This document shows, piece by piece, positions 48,401 through 60,307 of a DNA stretch of 64,000 nt. The notes beneath the pieces were generated by a model. That model did not search any database. It was not told the origin of the DNA and saw only the letters and a program-made list of their open reading frames with translations. Position numbers and translations under genes: made by a program. The stretch comes from Morinoia aosen. Lineage: Eukaryota > Arthropoda > Malacostraca > Amphipoda > Talitridae. The stretch is from the NCBI GenBank assembly GCA_030386875.1, contig CM059575.1:48328859-48392858 (forward strand), in the 5' to 3' direction. How positions within the stretch are numbered: the first letter of the stretch is position 1; each line of letters starts with the position of its first letter.

Positions 48401-49714
48401 ATGTGAACAGTAGAATTTTAATTTGAAACACACATAGAGTTATTACATAAAATAAAACACACGACATTATTAATGCTCACCAAAAATAAAATAATGGGGA
48501 CATTATGCTCAATTTTATTTTCAGCCACGATGCATATTAACGTGCCTTCCTTTCTTCCATCTCCGACTTGTTTCTATCTATTTCGAATTTTTTTACTCCG
48601 AGAATTTCACATCGTAAAATTTTCCTTGCACTCAATAAGTGAGTCATTTTGTCGCTGAAACTGAGGTTACATTTGTAACGAAGCTAATGCTTGTGAGTCA
48701 CGATAACTGATCTACTTTTTTTAATTTCAGTTACAAATGAAACCATGAGGAATATCGCACAAAACGTTTGCTCGTAAAAGGACGTTTCGTGCGTTTGAAC
48801 ATCAACAGCTAAAAGAAAAAGTCTTCTGTAAAACAATGGAAAATACTAGAATAAGAAATTCAAACATGCTATAATATAGAAGCAATAAAAAGTAAAGTAA
48901 ACTATCCACTGGCTATGGATTACTCAAGAGAGCTAAGTTTGTCATTCAAAACTGGTTTTGTCCTCAGGATGAAAAGAGATCTCAAAGTCTTCTTGAATCG
49001 TTGGAAAAGTTTACCTTACCCAAGGCCTCAAAATCATTGTTGTTAGAGTAAATCAGAAATCATGATCCCGTAAGGCTGAATGTAAACGAGCTGCAATAAT
49101 ATTTGCATTATGATAGCTTCCCATACGATGTTCAGCGATCCAACAACCTATAGAGTACGGGAATTCATACCCGCATACTCAAATGCACTTAGCGAACACT
49201 CGTTTCAAAAATCAAGGATGCTTGCATCGTTGTGGGAAGATTATCTTCACTTATCTCTTACTTTTGTATCTTAAATTTAATAGCAATCTAAAGGTTTTTT
49301 CGAGAATATTTTTCAATTTTCAAATGGTACTTTTGCATACACGAAAATTTTGTCTGATAAGGTACGTGAATTGCAAAAAGCACGCGATCTTCCAAACGAG
49401 ATCTGGGAACTTTTACGTTGCTAGGCTAAAGTTCGTTTTTGTTGACCTCAATAAGTCCAGAAATATTATTAAAATAAACCTGTACATCAAATACTTTTTT
49501 TGAAAGTTACTAAAATTATTTTTCATAAATATTTCATATTCAATTTTTCTACTTTATGTAAATTGGATTCCAAATTCTACATTTCCATCATATTCTATAT
49601 TTGACTGTACATAAATGTTTTTTTTCTAGATTGCTTGTAAGATATCTTAGAAAGAGTTGTAATTATTAGTGTATTCAGCGCTGATGTATTTTAGAGCTAA
49701 TCTAAAAATAAACA

Positions 49715-50060
49715 TTGGGGCCATCACACTCTGTCCCACGAAACGAGGCTTAGGATGAACCCATTTGCCTTCACGACCCATGAGGCCATCAGGCTACTCC
49801 GATGCCCATCAGCGATCGAAAGTTGGGTCACAATCTAGCGAGGGCCTCCTGAAAAGAGAGCTAACTTAGTATTGGCGTCGTGAGACTGCCTCTCTTGTCC
49901 TCCCTCGTCTTGCTCTCCAGCTCCCAAACCCAATTGAGTTTCTTGACAACAGGCCAAAGCCAACAGAAGATTTCACGCACGGTATTGTAACGGCAGCCGC
50001 GTCCTCCTCCTATTAAGGCCAATGGCTTGAAGACTGTGTGTGGAAGAACCTTTCTGAGGT
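49715..50060. other. GC-richer block of unknown origin
   Basis: This patch is visibly richer in G and C than its surroundings. No frame is long or recognisable on either strand. It could be a decayed transposon end or an old gene fragment; I assign nothing. Confidence 0.35.
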
Positions 50061-51191
50061 TCTGGAGTAAATTTGAAAAAAACTTCGAATACTTTTTCGT
50101 TTTTAAATACTATAGTACGAGGAATATTGGCAGGGACGTTACAACCACTTGCATTTTACTTGGTGCTTAAACTTGTGGGTTATGAAAACATACCTCAATA
50201 TCAAATGAAATCAGGCTTTTCATATGATCCTGTAGTATTTATAGGTTCGACTAAAAAATTGAAAATTTAGCGATTAGAAGTGCAACTCAATAGTCTCTAA
50301 AATGCTAATAAAATAAATATTATCTTGGTTTTAAATCAATTTCAGGTGTACTCTATGACAAGATCATCAGCTTGACTTAGAGCTGAGAAATGAGGAGTTT
50401 TTCTTCTTAACGCTATACTACTATCTTATAGCTACCGTTGTAATTTCAAGGTATGAAGTTGAGTGTTATCTTTTTTAGATCATTGAAACTGGTGCTCAGA
50501 GATTTGAACAATAATTCATCTTCAGTCCCACCTCTGTCATGAGCATAGACATAGCAAAAATTTCGTCTAATTACGTTTGATATCAAGCGTCACTTCTGTT
50601 CTAGAAAACCCAACCGCTCACAAAAAGTTCATTAGCAAGGCGAATCAGTTCGCAATGGAAATCAATTTTTAAGTTCAGAAGTAATTACAAAGCCTAAATG
50701 ATTCGCTAACACTTCTTATCTTGCTCTAACTTATGAGGGATTTGAGTACTCAGACTAAGCTTAAATGAAAGAGCGAAAATACTCCCGGTACTTCTATCTT
50801 GAGTGTCCTAGAATGACAAAACAGGCTATAACACAAGTTGGGTTTTCGTGAATCGTTTTATGAAAATGAATGAACTAGTTACGGTGTCGGTCACAATTGT
50901 AAGTACAAATCATAAAGTGTTCTGATGTTCCAAGAAACAACCATTCACCGACTTTTTCGAAATAATTCCCAAATTAATTGACGAAAAATTAGGTTTATTT
51001 AGTAAGGACAGCGTCCCCCATACGAAACTTTTTCTTTATTATTGAACCTAGAGCAATGAAATTTGGTATACTGATAGGAAATGAAAATGAGAATTGATTA
51101 TCATCTATGAAAAAGTACGATTTTCATGAAAAGAAAATGGGAAATCAAAGAAAACGATAATTTCAGGGGGAATTTCAAAATGCTTTTTGTC
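50061..51191. other. Non-coding, nothing recognised
   Basis: Short frames only (up to 65 codons), without known motifs. Confidence 0.5.
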
Positions 51192-51453
51192 CGACAGTTT
51201 TTGAGGTACAGTAATAATTTTGGTATCATTGGATGCGGAAAGACGTGGACATTCCAAAAACGCAAAATGGTTTTCCCAATGTTGAAAAAAATGTGAAAAA
51301 TTAAAAACAAAAACTTCATTGAAAAAATGCGGATTTATGGCGTCATACCTTTTGAACATAAATTTATCGTGAAAAACCATTTAAGTTTTTGGAAAACACT
51401 TGCTTTTCCGCATGCATTGATACCAAATTCCCCACTGTAGCTCAAAAACTGTA
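51192..51453. repeat. Inverted repeat with 50-bp arms
   Basis: The arm at 51192-51241 (ACAGTTTTTGAGGTACAGT, TTGGTATCATTGGATGCGG) is mirrored at 51406-51453 (GCATGCATTGATACCAAAT, ACTGTAGCTCAAAAACTGT). The spacer is about 165 bp and non-coding. It is probably an old hairpin element. Confidence 0.6.
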
Positions 51454-53540
51454 GGAGGAGAAGCATTTTCAAACCAAAAGTCCATTGTTGACTTTACTTT
51501 AAGAAACATAAACAATTGCAATTAAAATTTCTTTTAAATTTTTAGTTCAGGTTAGACCCCTGAAGTCATTATAGAGTAATACAGAGACATAGGAGATGAC
51601 ATAGCGACGTCAAGCCGTGAAGGAACTGCCATGGGAAGGTGTAACATGATAAAATACCCCTTACCCCACCCCTCCCCCCCATTTTTTAAATCCCCGTAGC
51701 GGGCGAACGAGTGAACGTACGAGTCTCACTTTTTCACAGGATGTACCTGACCTCCTACACTTCCTACTGCAGCAATAATCCCAATATCATCTATGATCTC
51801 ATCATAAGGGGGACGGTGTCCTTTAAACAGCTCTAAAAGAAATACAGTTTTAAGCCTGCTCACATGTCAGGTATAAAGTTTTCTTTTTATTTAAATCGAC
51901 TTGTAACTCACGTACAGGGAAATTGAATGACAGTAGCTGTAAAAGTTTATTAATAGAACAATGAGGTTCAGTTTGTAATAGGATAGAAGGCAACATTGAT
52001 GTATATTAAATAAATGCTGAGGCCGTCGTTTGAATTTTGGATGAAAGGTTCATAAAGCCATGTTTCTTGGTTCATTTGTGGCCAAAAATATCAATAGATC
52101 TTTATTCGAATTTAGAGAACAGATAAATAATTGTAATACGAATGAGATTATTTGGCAATTGATGGAAAGTATTTTCTTCAGTTTGGCAAATTTTCTCAGA
52201 AAATGTGCCCGTATTTTATTTGCATAATTAACATACTGAAAAAATGCACTACGGATATACACCGGTGGAAAAGCATATTTCTTTTAGTATAATTAGAAAT
52301 TATTCTTCAATTCATATTGTAATAGGGCTCTAGTTTTTTGTTGAAATATAAAAAAGCAATGAATATTTGAAATATTAATTCGATAATCTCATCTTTTAGA
52401 TTCGGGAAGCATTATATTCATTATTGTTTTTTCTAAGCATGGCATATTATTGACTTTTTATCTTAGGGCAGTGTTGGTTAATGAATGGCCAGTCATGTAG
52501 CTCAAACACTGATTAGTGTAGTCAGAGAATAAAACGATGAATGAGGTATTTCTTAAATAACGTAATCTTGAAAATTGCCCTTACGGAAAGCTCTTCATTT
52601 CAAAAATATTAATATTTCAGCAAAAACTTACTTTACGTTAATGTGCCCACTTATCTATGTTAGAAAAACATGTCACTTGTTCATAAAGTGTAATGTTTGT
52701 AGCACTTGAACATCGAACGTTTCAGTATAGAGCACCTCTTCAATTAATGTGACGTCCCCAAACATCAATTAGTTTCCTTGAAAGCTGCAAATCGTTCAAA
52801 ATAAACAGAGCGCATTGTTTCTAGTTTCATGTTCCTTAACTCTAATGAAAAATGATCACAAACACGGAACTCGCTGTGAATGTTACTCTAATGAGAATAG
52901 TGTAAAAAAAATTAGGAGTAACGAAAAAACAACTCAGGAAAACTAAGTGAGATTGCTCATTCAATAGTGGAAACCACAGTGCTTCAAAAATAATTGATTC
53001 CGTATTAACAATGATATAATGATAATCTATTTCGTTCAATGTAATTTGGAATGCAAGGTGTAGAGTAGCATATTTAAAACCCTGATACATGAAAAACTAA
53101 TTGCTCTCATGTATCTCTCGCAGTCATGTGCACCGCAATTCTGGATTTCATGATAAAATGTTAATGTTGCTTCTTCCAGCCATGCCCTGTTTACTCCGAG
53201 CTTTGTTATGCACAAAATTAGTTGGCAACAAAAAGAAATAAATTCAAGCTCGCTGACAATCCCTGAAGGAAAGAAGAAGTTTGTGAGCGGAAACGAGCCG
53301 TTTGAGCCGTTGTTGGGCAGGCGGCCCTGTAATTAGACCGCCATAAAGAAAACGCTTCATGCGGGTTTCTCAGCTCAAGAACTCAGTTTCTTGAATGTTT
53401 TAAGTAGTTTATCGTTAGAATTACTTAGCGGTCCGACCTCTCTCGCTAAATTCTCTTGTCAACAGTTGAGGTGAAAATTGAAAATAGCTCTGGATGTTGA
53501 ACAAATGGATATCATGTTTTCAAGCATTATCTAAACACAC
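51454..53540. other. Non-coding, nothing recognised
   Basis: Frames up to 82 codons on the minus strand have no motif. A C-rich tract lies at 51657-51682. Confidence 0.5.
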
Positions 53541-53542
53541 AT

Positions 53543-53872
53543 TCTATTTCTACTGAAAAATCTACATCTCAAAAGTAATTGTAATATTTCTACATAAGTA
53601 ATATTTCTACAGAAAAATCTACACCTCAAAAGTAATTGTAATATTTCTACATAAGTAATATTTCTACAGAAAAATCTACATCTCAAAAGTAATTGTAATA
53701 TTTCTACATAAGTAATATATCTACGGAACAATCTACATCTCAAAAGTAATTGTAATATTTCTACATAAGTAATATTTCTACAGAAAAATCTACATCTCAC
53801 AAGTAATTGTAATATTTCTACATAAGTAATATATCTACGGAAAAATCTACATCTCAATTTCTACATCTCAAA
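53543..53872. repeat. 57-bp minisatellite, about 5.5 copies
   Basis: Units of 57 bp contain TCTACATCTCAAAAGTAATT, GTAATATTTCTACATAAGTA and ATATTTCTACAGAAAAA in that order. Two unit variants alternate in part (TTTCTACAGAAAAA and TATCTACGGAA.AA). Because 57 is a multiple of three, the minus strand stays open for 108 codons as 19-residue repeats such as RCRFFCRNITYVEILQLLL. This is a by-product of the array, not evidence for a gene. Confidence 0.9.
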
Positions 53873-56800
53873 AAGTAATTCGGGAAAAAATCGGACTTGT
53901 ATATGGACGCTCATCGCGTGTTAACTATTTACATAGAAGCTCTTTTCGTCAACTCTCTGCCTCGCTGTTTTGAAGAGAGAAGATGTGATCGATAATCAAC
54001 TGGAGGAATCAACGGGCATGGACTTATTCTCGAAACTACGATTTTATTTATGATGCTCAGTATTTGTTGTGACAAATAATTTTTGTATAAATATTTTTCT
54101 TGACGTAAATACTACTACTGCTATTTGAAATAGCATCATTGTGCTAAGTAATATCGCCCTTCGTGATGTACAGTGATAAGTTGTTATCAAGTTGCATATG
54201 ATCAACTAACCTTTTCATCTTATTTTCTAAGATACTACACATGTTTTCAAGTATGATGCGAGAGAGAAACATGAACGGATGGATAACCAGCAAAATCTCC
54301 GAATTCTTGAGATCATGAAGTCATGAGAAAGTTCACCAATGTATCAGTATAACTTCAAAGGAAGTTTAATTCATGGTAAAACTATTTACCAATGTTGGTG
54401 CTACAACTCCCGTGTCAAAATAATCGAAAGAAAACAGAAATCCACTTCGATAAATGAAGTAGCTTAGGCTGAAATAATAAGGAAAACAGCTAAAGTTGAA
54501 CGAAAAGTCAAATATCATTTTAATAAGCCTGGTGGACATAAAAGAGAAGTGAAAAATGTCAAGTTCATTGCATCATGTGTGTCTACAACTCTACATATCC
54601 TATACTCACACACCAATTCTTGATTAAGGATGTATTATTTACCGTTTGTGGACCCTTTGTTTGCATCAAAAGTTGTCAATAACATCTCAATAACAGGTGT
54701 CGTTCAAAGCAATAGCAATGTACTTCGCACCGACTCACTCAGTAATCACATGAAGGTGATCGTAATTTTCCTTTCGTGTTGAAGTCAACAACGAGCTCTG
54801 CAAGAGCGTCGCGTGCGGCTGAACAAGTCGTACTGTTTATTTCGATAGGAGCGAGCAGTGGGATTTCCCTCAAAGAAAGAGAGTCGTGGGAATTCTCTCG
54901 ATGGGAACTAATCGTGGGAATTCTCTAGATGGGAACTCATTGAAGTTGGTAGCGTGGATTTTCTGGTTCTTCGCCCTTGCCTTCGGGCCGCTGATGCGTC
55001 AGGTCATTTATCAGTTTCCACTCCAATGGCTTCGATGGTTTTACTAAAGCCCGAGATTTGCTCCCAGAGGCCACTTTCTAGCCTTATCAACCTTCGTCAG
55101 TATAAAAGGGAAATGATACATCTAATTCTTGCATAAGGCTCTTAATATGCTCTTCTCTTTTCTCTGGAAGACAAGATTTTTTTATGCATGTCATTCAGAA
55201 ATTGATTAGAATACAAATGGTAGATTCAACTTTTATGGCACTTAATCAAAAATTCCTTTCAATGCCGGAAAATAATAAAGGTATAGAATAAAAATCATCT
55301 TTGGATGCCCTGATATTTATGATTAGTTTACTTCTACATTCGCGCATGTGCGAGTTGTCACTCAAGAAAGAGAGAGAGAGAGAGAGCAGCAAGAATCATG
55401 AAATACGCGCCACTTAAAGCGCTAGATATGAAAGCCTCTCACAAAAATTAAAACACCGCCGGTACAACTCATGATCATGAAGAAGAACTTCTACAGATGT
55501 CTAAAAAACTTTTAATTCAAGCAAATTAAATTTTAGTGATGTCAGACGAATTTGAAGTAGCAAGAGAAAAGTACTTATGTATTTATTACATGAAAACAGA
55601 AATTACAAGAGATGCTTCATGCGACTTTTTACAAACTGAAGTACTGTGACCGAAAAATATTGATGGTTTTTATTTCGCTGCAAAATGAAGGTAGGTCAGA
55701 TTAATGCCAAAGTTACAAAATATAATACATCAATGAACTGAGCTGGTAGAATGCGAGTTAAATCAACTGCGTGCACATTTCGCGCATCATAGTTCTTTTC
55801 TAACTTATAACAAACTCCATGATAGTTTACATGACTAGTGAATTTTATAAGACTGCAGATTTCCACCCAGAAGATTTCCTCCACTGATTCTCAGGTTGAT
55901 CAAATCGAAAATCAATGCTTAATATTAAAAGACCAAGTTTTCTTCAAATTAAAGGTTCGTTCGGTGGTGCATGGATTTGGATCGTCTCCAGCTTCATTTG
56001 AATCATTTTTACCGAAGAGAAGAGGTTTCGCTGTCATTATTTTTGGCAGTAATCGCACCCCTAATGTATTCCTAATGTCCTCCAGGAAACTAAGAGCATT
56101 CGGTGCTCTTTTGGACCTCTTAGATGGTCGTGTAACTGTTATGGCGGAAATAGACCTGATGATTGGGCCATCGTGCGGTATTGGGGCGACTCGACTTCAG
56201 ATCTGAGCCCTCCTATGCAATCTTAGACGCGTCAACTATCGTATAATTTCAGGCTGCGTTTTACTAGGAAAACATTCTGTTCTGAAATGGAAACTGGACT
56301 ACTGGCTTCTCCGCAATGAATTCAATTCTGTACTGCTTGAATGTTAGAACACGTGTAGCTCTACGTGCCGAATTTGTTTTGTGCTTTCAAATTAACATCT
56401 CTGTGAAGGAAGGGTATCTTATTGGAAATGATAAAACATGATTCTATCATTTATTTTTTTCTGAAATAATGTTTCAAATTCTTGTGAGTGGCAGTAGAGA
56501 TACAAATTTAGGCTATTTTGATTCGCCGATGATATATATACAAAAGACAAAAAAAGGCCTGTCTAAAAGAACGGAAGTTTTTACATATTTCACTGTGAAT
56601 GCGCTTCTACATGTTGCTCATGCAAACTTTAAAAAATTTCCTGCTCGTGTTATAAGGCATACAAGGGCAGCAGCATTTCACATGTGACCTCGAGTGTAAA
56701 CAAAAAATATAGTATCCACAAATTTCCTTACCATTTCAAAAATTTATTACAAATGAAACTAATGAGATGTTTTCTATTAAGATTTGTTCTATTGCATTTA

Positions 56801-57221
56801 ATATCTATTAAAGTTATTAATCGCATTTTACATTGAGTCTTTCAGGAATCCTGTTTGTGAAAGAGGTGCTGTTAATGAACCCATAACAAATGGCTACTCT
56901 TCAACCCCATTAAAAGTTGAGGCAGTATTATACTCGCGTTACTGGAGAGTGCCACGTAGCGTTCGGTATGCTTATGGGACTCGGAAGTGTAGAATTATGC
57001 GTGGCGAGTCCAAGAAAAAACTAGATAATTGTACCATATAGTCTGACCATGAACCGCATACGCGGTTCACATAAACCTGCCGCTAGCTGCCTACGAAACA
57101 GAAGTCGTCTCTTATCCTGACCGTAAGCCGCACAGGCTTATCGTATGAAACTGCTACAATTGTCCCATCAACTGGCCTATTTCAGACTGTGGCCACATAG
57201 CAGCAATATGCTAAAAATATA
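53873..57221. other. Non-coding, unassigned frame at 55838-56206
   Basis: A 122-codon plus-strand frame at 55838-56206 has no recognisable motif; the opposite strand is also partly open there, so I do not call a gene. A short direct repeat CGTGGGAATTCTCT with GATGGGAACT lies at 54886-54940, and a GA run at 55368-55386. Confidence 0.4.
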
Positions 57222-57318
57222 CCCAGCAAGCAGTTTTCCAACCCATGATTTGACCATAAAACGCTACTATCGGTGGCATTTTATGGTCGGTACAAGAACT
57301 GGAAAACTGCTTGCTGGG
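57222..57318. mobile_element. 97-bp hairpin element, CCCAGCAAGCA ends
   Basis: CCCAGCAAGCAGTTTTCC at 57222-57239 is a perfect inverted match of GGAAAACTGCTTGCTGGG at 57301-57318. Inside, CCATAAAA and TTTTATGG extend the pairing. It is a miniature inverted-repeat element in AT-rich flanks. Confidence 0.85.
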
Positions 57319-57441
57319 GATATTAGCGTACATGTTTTTTGTATGGACAAAATCCAACCTTAAGACACTCAAATAAAAAATAAATTTTCAGGAGTGAAAA
57401 AAATATCATCCCGCTTTCGAGTCATTGGCATCAAAAGAACT

Positions 57442-57529
57442 CCAGCTAATGCTATTCCTACCTGGTATTTTATAGCTATTAGAAAATGTGTTCTATTCAC
57501 AGATACCAGGTAGGAATAGCATTAGTTGG
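57442..57529. mobile_element. 88-bp hairpin element
   Basis: Arms of 27 bp (57442-57468 and 57503-57529) pair with one mismatch; the tips are CCAGCTAATGCTATTC and GAATAGCATTAGTTGG. The loop is 34 bp. It lies only 124 bp from the preceding hairpin and also starts CCAGC. Confidence 0.85.
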
Positions 57530-57657
57530 GCTCATTTGTAGGTTATGATTACTTGCAAACGGTGGAGTTTTAATGTTTTCGCCACTTCTTAAAATCAAAT
57601 TATTTCAAGTTTTTCTATCTATGGTTGAAATTTGTCTCTGCAAAGACGGAAACCGAA

Positions 57658-57692
57658 TATATATAATATATATATATATATATATAATATAT
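57658..57692. repeat. AT dinucleotide microsatellite
   Basis: An interrupted TATATA run. Another lies at 58163-58178. Confidence 0.85.
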
Positions 57693-58479
57693 ACAAATAT
57701 AGATTGCACTGTAGATTGTACGGTACAAATAATGCACATTTTTCCGTTTCAAGAGCACATTCAAATCAAATGTATGACCTACCTATCAATGTATGCACTG
57801 GAGAATCATAAAAGCCACGGCAGATAATGTATGCATCCATTGCATATTTTAACGAGGAAACTAATGAAATAAACTCAAGTAGACTATTTATAAGAGGATA
57901 ATAAGACTTATTCATCAACAAAATTTAATTACAACCTGTTGGGATGCTAGAGATTAATTTCTCTATTATATAGGATCTCGCCTAAATATAGTTCTTAATA
58001 TTCAAATAAGGACATCTATCCAGATAAATAGATGTTGCCTAATAGTAGGTAACTATTCAAAATAAATTTTCCATACAGACACAGGACTCCGCTTATTGAT
58101 TGTTTTTTCTACTCATTTCTATCCAAACAAACACGAAAAGTAGATATGTTACATTGATCATATGTATATATATATATAGCTATACTGATATCATATCTGT
58201 GTGTGAACTGCCATTAGCTAAGTAGCTACAGCGAACCATAAGGCATGAAATATGATACCACTATCCACGCTTGTTATTACCTGTATCTTATCATTTTGGT
58301 AAGGAATCTGTTTCAATTAAAGCACTGTAAGTTAAAGTGCTGAAATGTTAAACACAATATCAGCTCCATAAGTATCTTACATACTGAAATACATGTATAC
58401 ATTTAGCCAGTTTCTTCTCCAATATGGTGTGATACAGCATAGAACAAACATGGATAATGGATGCTTATTTCATGCTTAA
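57693..58479. other. Non-coding flank
   Basis: AT-rich, no gene or long repeat recognised. Confidence 0.5.
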
Positions 58480-59805
58480 GGGGATCATCCGGGGCCCTAT
58501 CCAGATCCTGTCGATGTCACGGTCATTTTGCATGTTTCTGTTGTAGAAGGACCCTTAGTTGGTGGACTATTCGTTCCTAAAATTTTATGGCGCTACGACA
58601 ATGATTCCCCCCCTCCCGGGGGGGTGAAGGGACCAAAATCTTATATTTTCCCGATTTTGACCCCATATAAAAAGAGAACAAATGGGATATGGAAAAAAAG
58701 CTTAATTTTAGTTTGTTAGAAATGTTCCAAGGATTCTAAAACTGTCTTTGCTTTTGTTCTAGCATCAAAACTGAAGGAGGAGTTTCATTTTGAAATACCA
58801 ATATCAATGAAAAGCATCCAAAATTTTTAACTTTTTCCTGATTTTGACCCCATACATAATGAGAACAAATTGGAAATGGAAAAAACACGAATTTGAGTGT
58901 GTTAAAAATGTTTCAATTATTCTAAAACTGTCTTTGCTTTGGTTCTAGCATCAAAACTGAAGGAGGAGTTCCATTTTGGAATATCAATATTAGTGAAATA
59001 TCATTACCTAAAAACCAATATGTCAAATTTTTGCAAAATCTAAGGCCTGAATCAAAAAAATGAATAGAATCAATTGTGTTTCTTTTCAAAGGTTACATAT
59101 CATAGTCAAATTTCATAAGAATCAGACTGAAAATGAAAAGTCATTTTTTTGACAAAAAAAGAAAAATTTTTATTATTTTTTTTTTGAAATCACAATTCAC
59201 AGTTTGAATATGAAGTTATGCATGGAAAATATCGAAATGAAAATTAAAACTGCATTCTATTACATCAATTGTTCATTATATTACACTTCGATAAACAATT
59301 TTGTTTTTTGACCCAACACTTCTAATTTCCAACATTCATCCTGATACTAGTTCTCAAGTTTTGATGCTAGAACAAATCCAAAGACAGTTTTAGAATCCTT
59401 GGAACATTTCTAACAAACTCAAATTCGGCTTTTTTACAAATTCGAATTCTTTGAATATATATATAGCTCTAAACCCCAAAAATTTTGGCTGATTTTTGAA
59501 ATTTCAAAAAAATTTCAATGAATTGAAAAAATTTGAATTTGAAAAAAAAACGAATTTTAGTTTGTTAGAAATGTTTCAAGGGTTCTAAAACTGTCTTTGT
59601 TTTTGTTCTAGCATCAAAACTGAAGGAGGAGTTTCATTTTGAAATTTCAATAAAAACATACCAAAAATACATTTTTCGTCAAAAAAAACTAAGGCCTGAA
59701 TCGAAAAAATGACACAAGCAAAAAGGTTTACTTTCACAAAAGACATATACTGGCCAATTTTCAAACGAATCGGACGAAAAAAGGTCTCAAACCCGGATGA
59801 TCCCC
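58480..59805. mobile_element. Complete TTAA-flanked nonautonomous element, 1326 bp
   Basis: It begins GGGGATCATCCGGG after TTAA (58476-58479) and ends CCCGGATGATCCCC before TTAA (59806-59809): a perfect 14-bp terminal inverted repeat with an exact TTAA target. The TTAA target and G-rich ends are seen in piggyBac and Kolobok superfamilies; without a transposase I cannot decide between them. The interior carries four copies of the shared 20-base motif (58727, about 58913, 59383, about 59577) within inverted sub-blocks, and a GGACCCTTAG.TGGTGGACTA stretch also found at 37340. No coding capacity. Confidence 0.9.
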
Positions 59806-59933
59806 TTAAGGGTTCGCCAATAACTGTACAGCATTAATAGATATGTTTAAATAATTAGCTCAACATTACTTTTTCATGAAATGTTTTTTCAATTTTATAG
59901 CTTTTATAATATATACGCAATAGTAGAGTAAGG

Positions 59934-60032
59934 CAAAATAAAAAGAAGAACCAACGTTATAGAGAACATTTATTTGTAGCAAACGTTTCGGAATAAATGT
60001 TCTCTATAACGTTGGTTCTTCTTTTTATTTTG
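59934..60032. repeat. Perfect 40-bp inverted repeat (hairpin)
   Basis: The arm 59934-59973 is an exact reverse complement of 59993-60032, with a 19-base loop. The arm includes AAGAAGAACCAACGTTATAG. The direct repeat TAGAGTAAGGCA occurs just outside on both sides (59923-59934 and 60070-60081). The hairpin lies about 280 bp downstream of the stop codon of the minus-strand gene and contains AATAAA on that strand. It could therefore be in that gene's 3' UTR, or be a young miniature element. Confidence 0.85.
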
Positions 60033-60307
60033 AAAATAAGATTCCCTAAGAATCGCCCTATAAGTACTACTAGAGTAAGGCATTCCAGTAACTAATGCGA
60101 TATCTGACCGTTGAAACTGATTCATCCTTTCAAGCAAGAGAACAGAACAAAAAAAAAAGTGGACCAATGAAATTACATCCCTTAGAAATGACGCAAGTAA
60201 AATAAGCTGAGAGTCACGCAGATGGAAAACACTGCAATAAAAAAACTATCTGAAAGTGACTCACTCACAGGCTAATATCTTCATACTTTCACTTAAAATA
60301 CCGTTCA

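Noticed and set aside
49715-50060. GC-rich block as a gene or rRNA/tRNA fragment
   Set aside because: No frame, cloverleaf or rRNA motif could be recognised on either strand.
53531-53857. 108-codon repeat protein
   Set aside because: It results from a 57-bp minisatellite whose unit length is divisible by three.
53543-53872. CRISPR-like array
   Set aside because: Units are contiguous with no unique spacers, and the genome is eukaryotic.
55838-56206. 122-codon plus-strand open frame
   Set aside because: It has no family motif, and the opposite strand is comparably open over part of it. One frame of this length is expected in 64 kb of AT-rich DNA plus old transposons.
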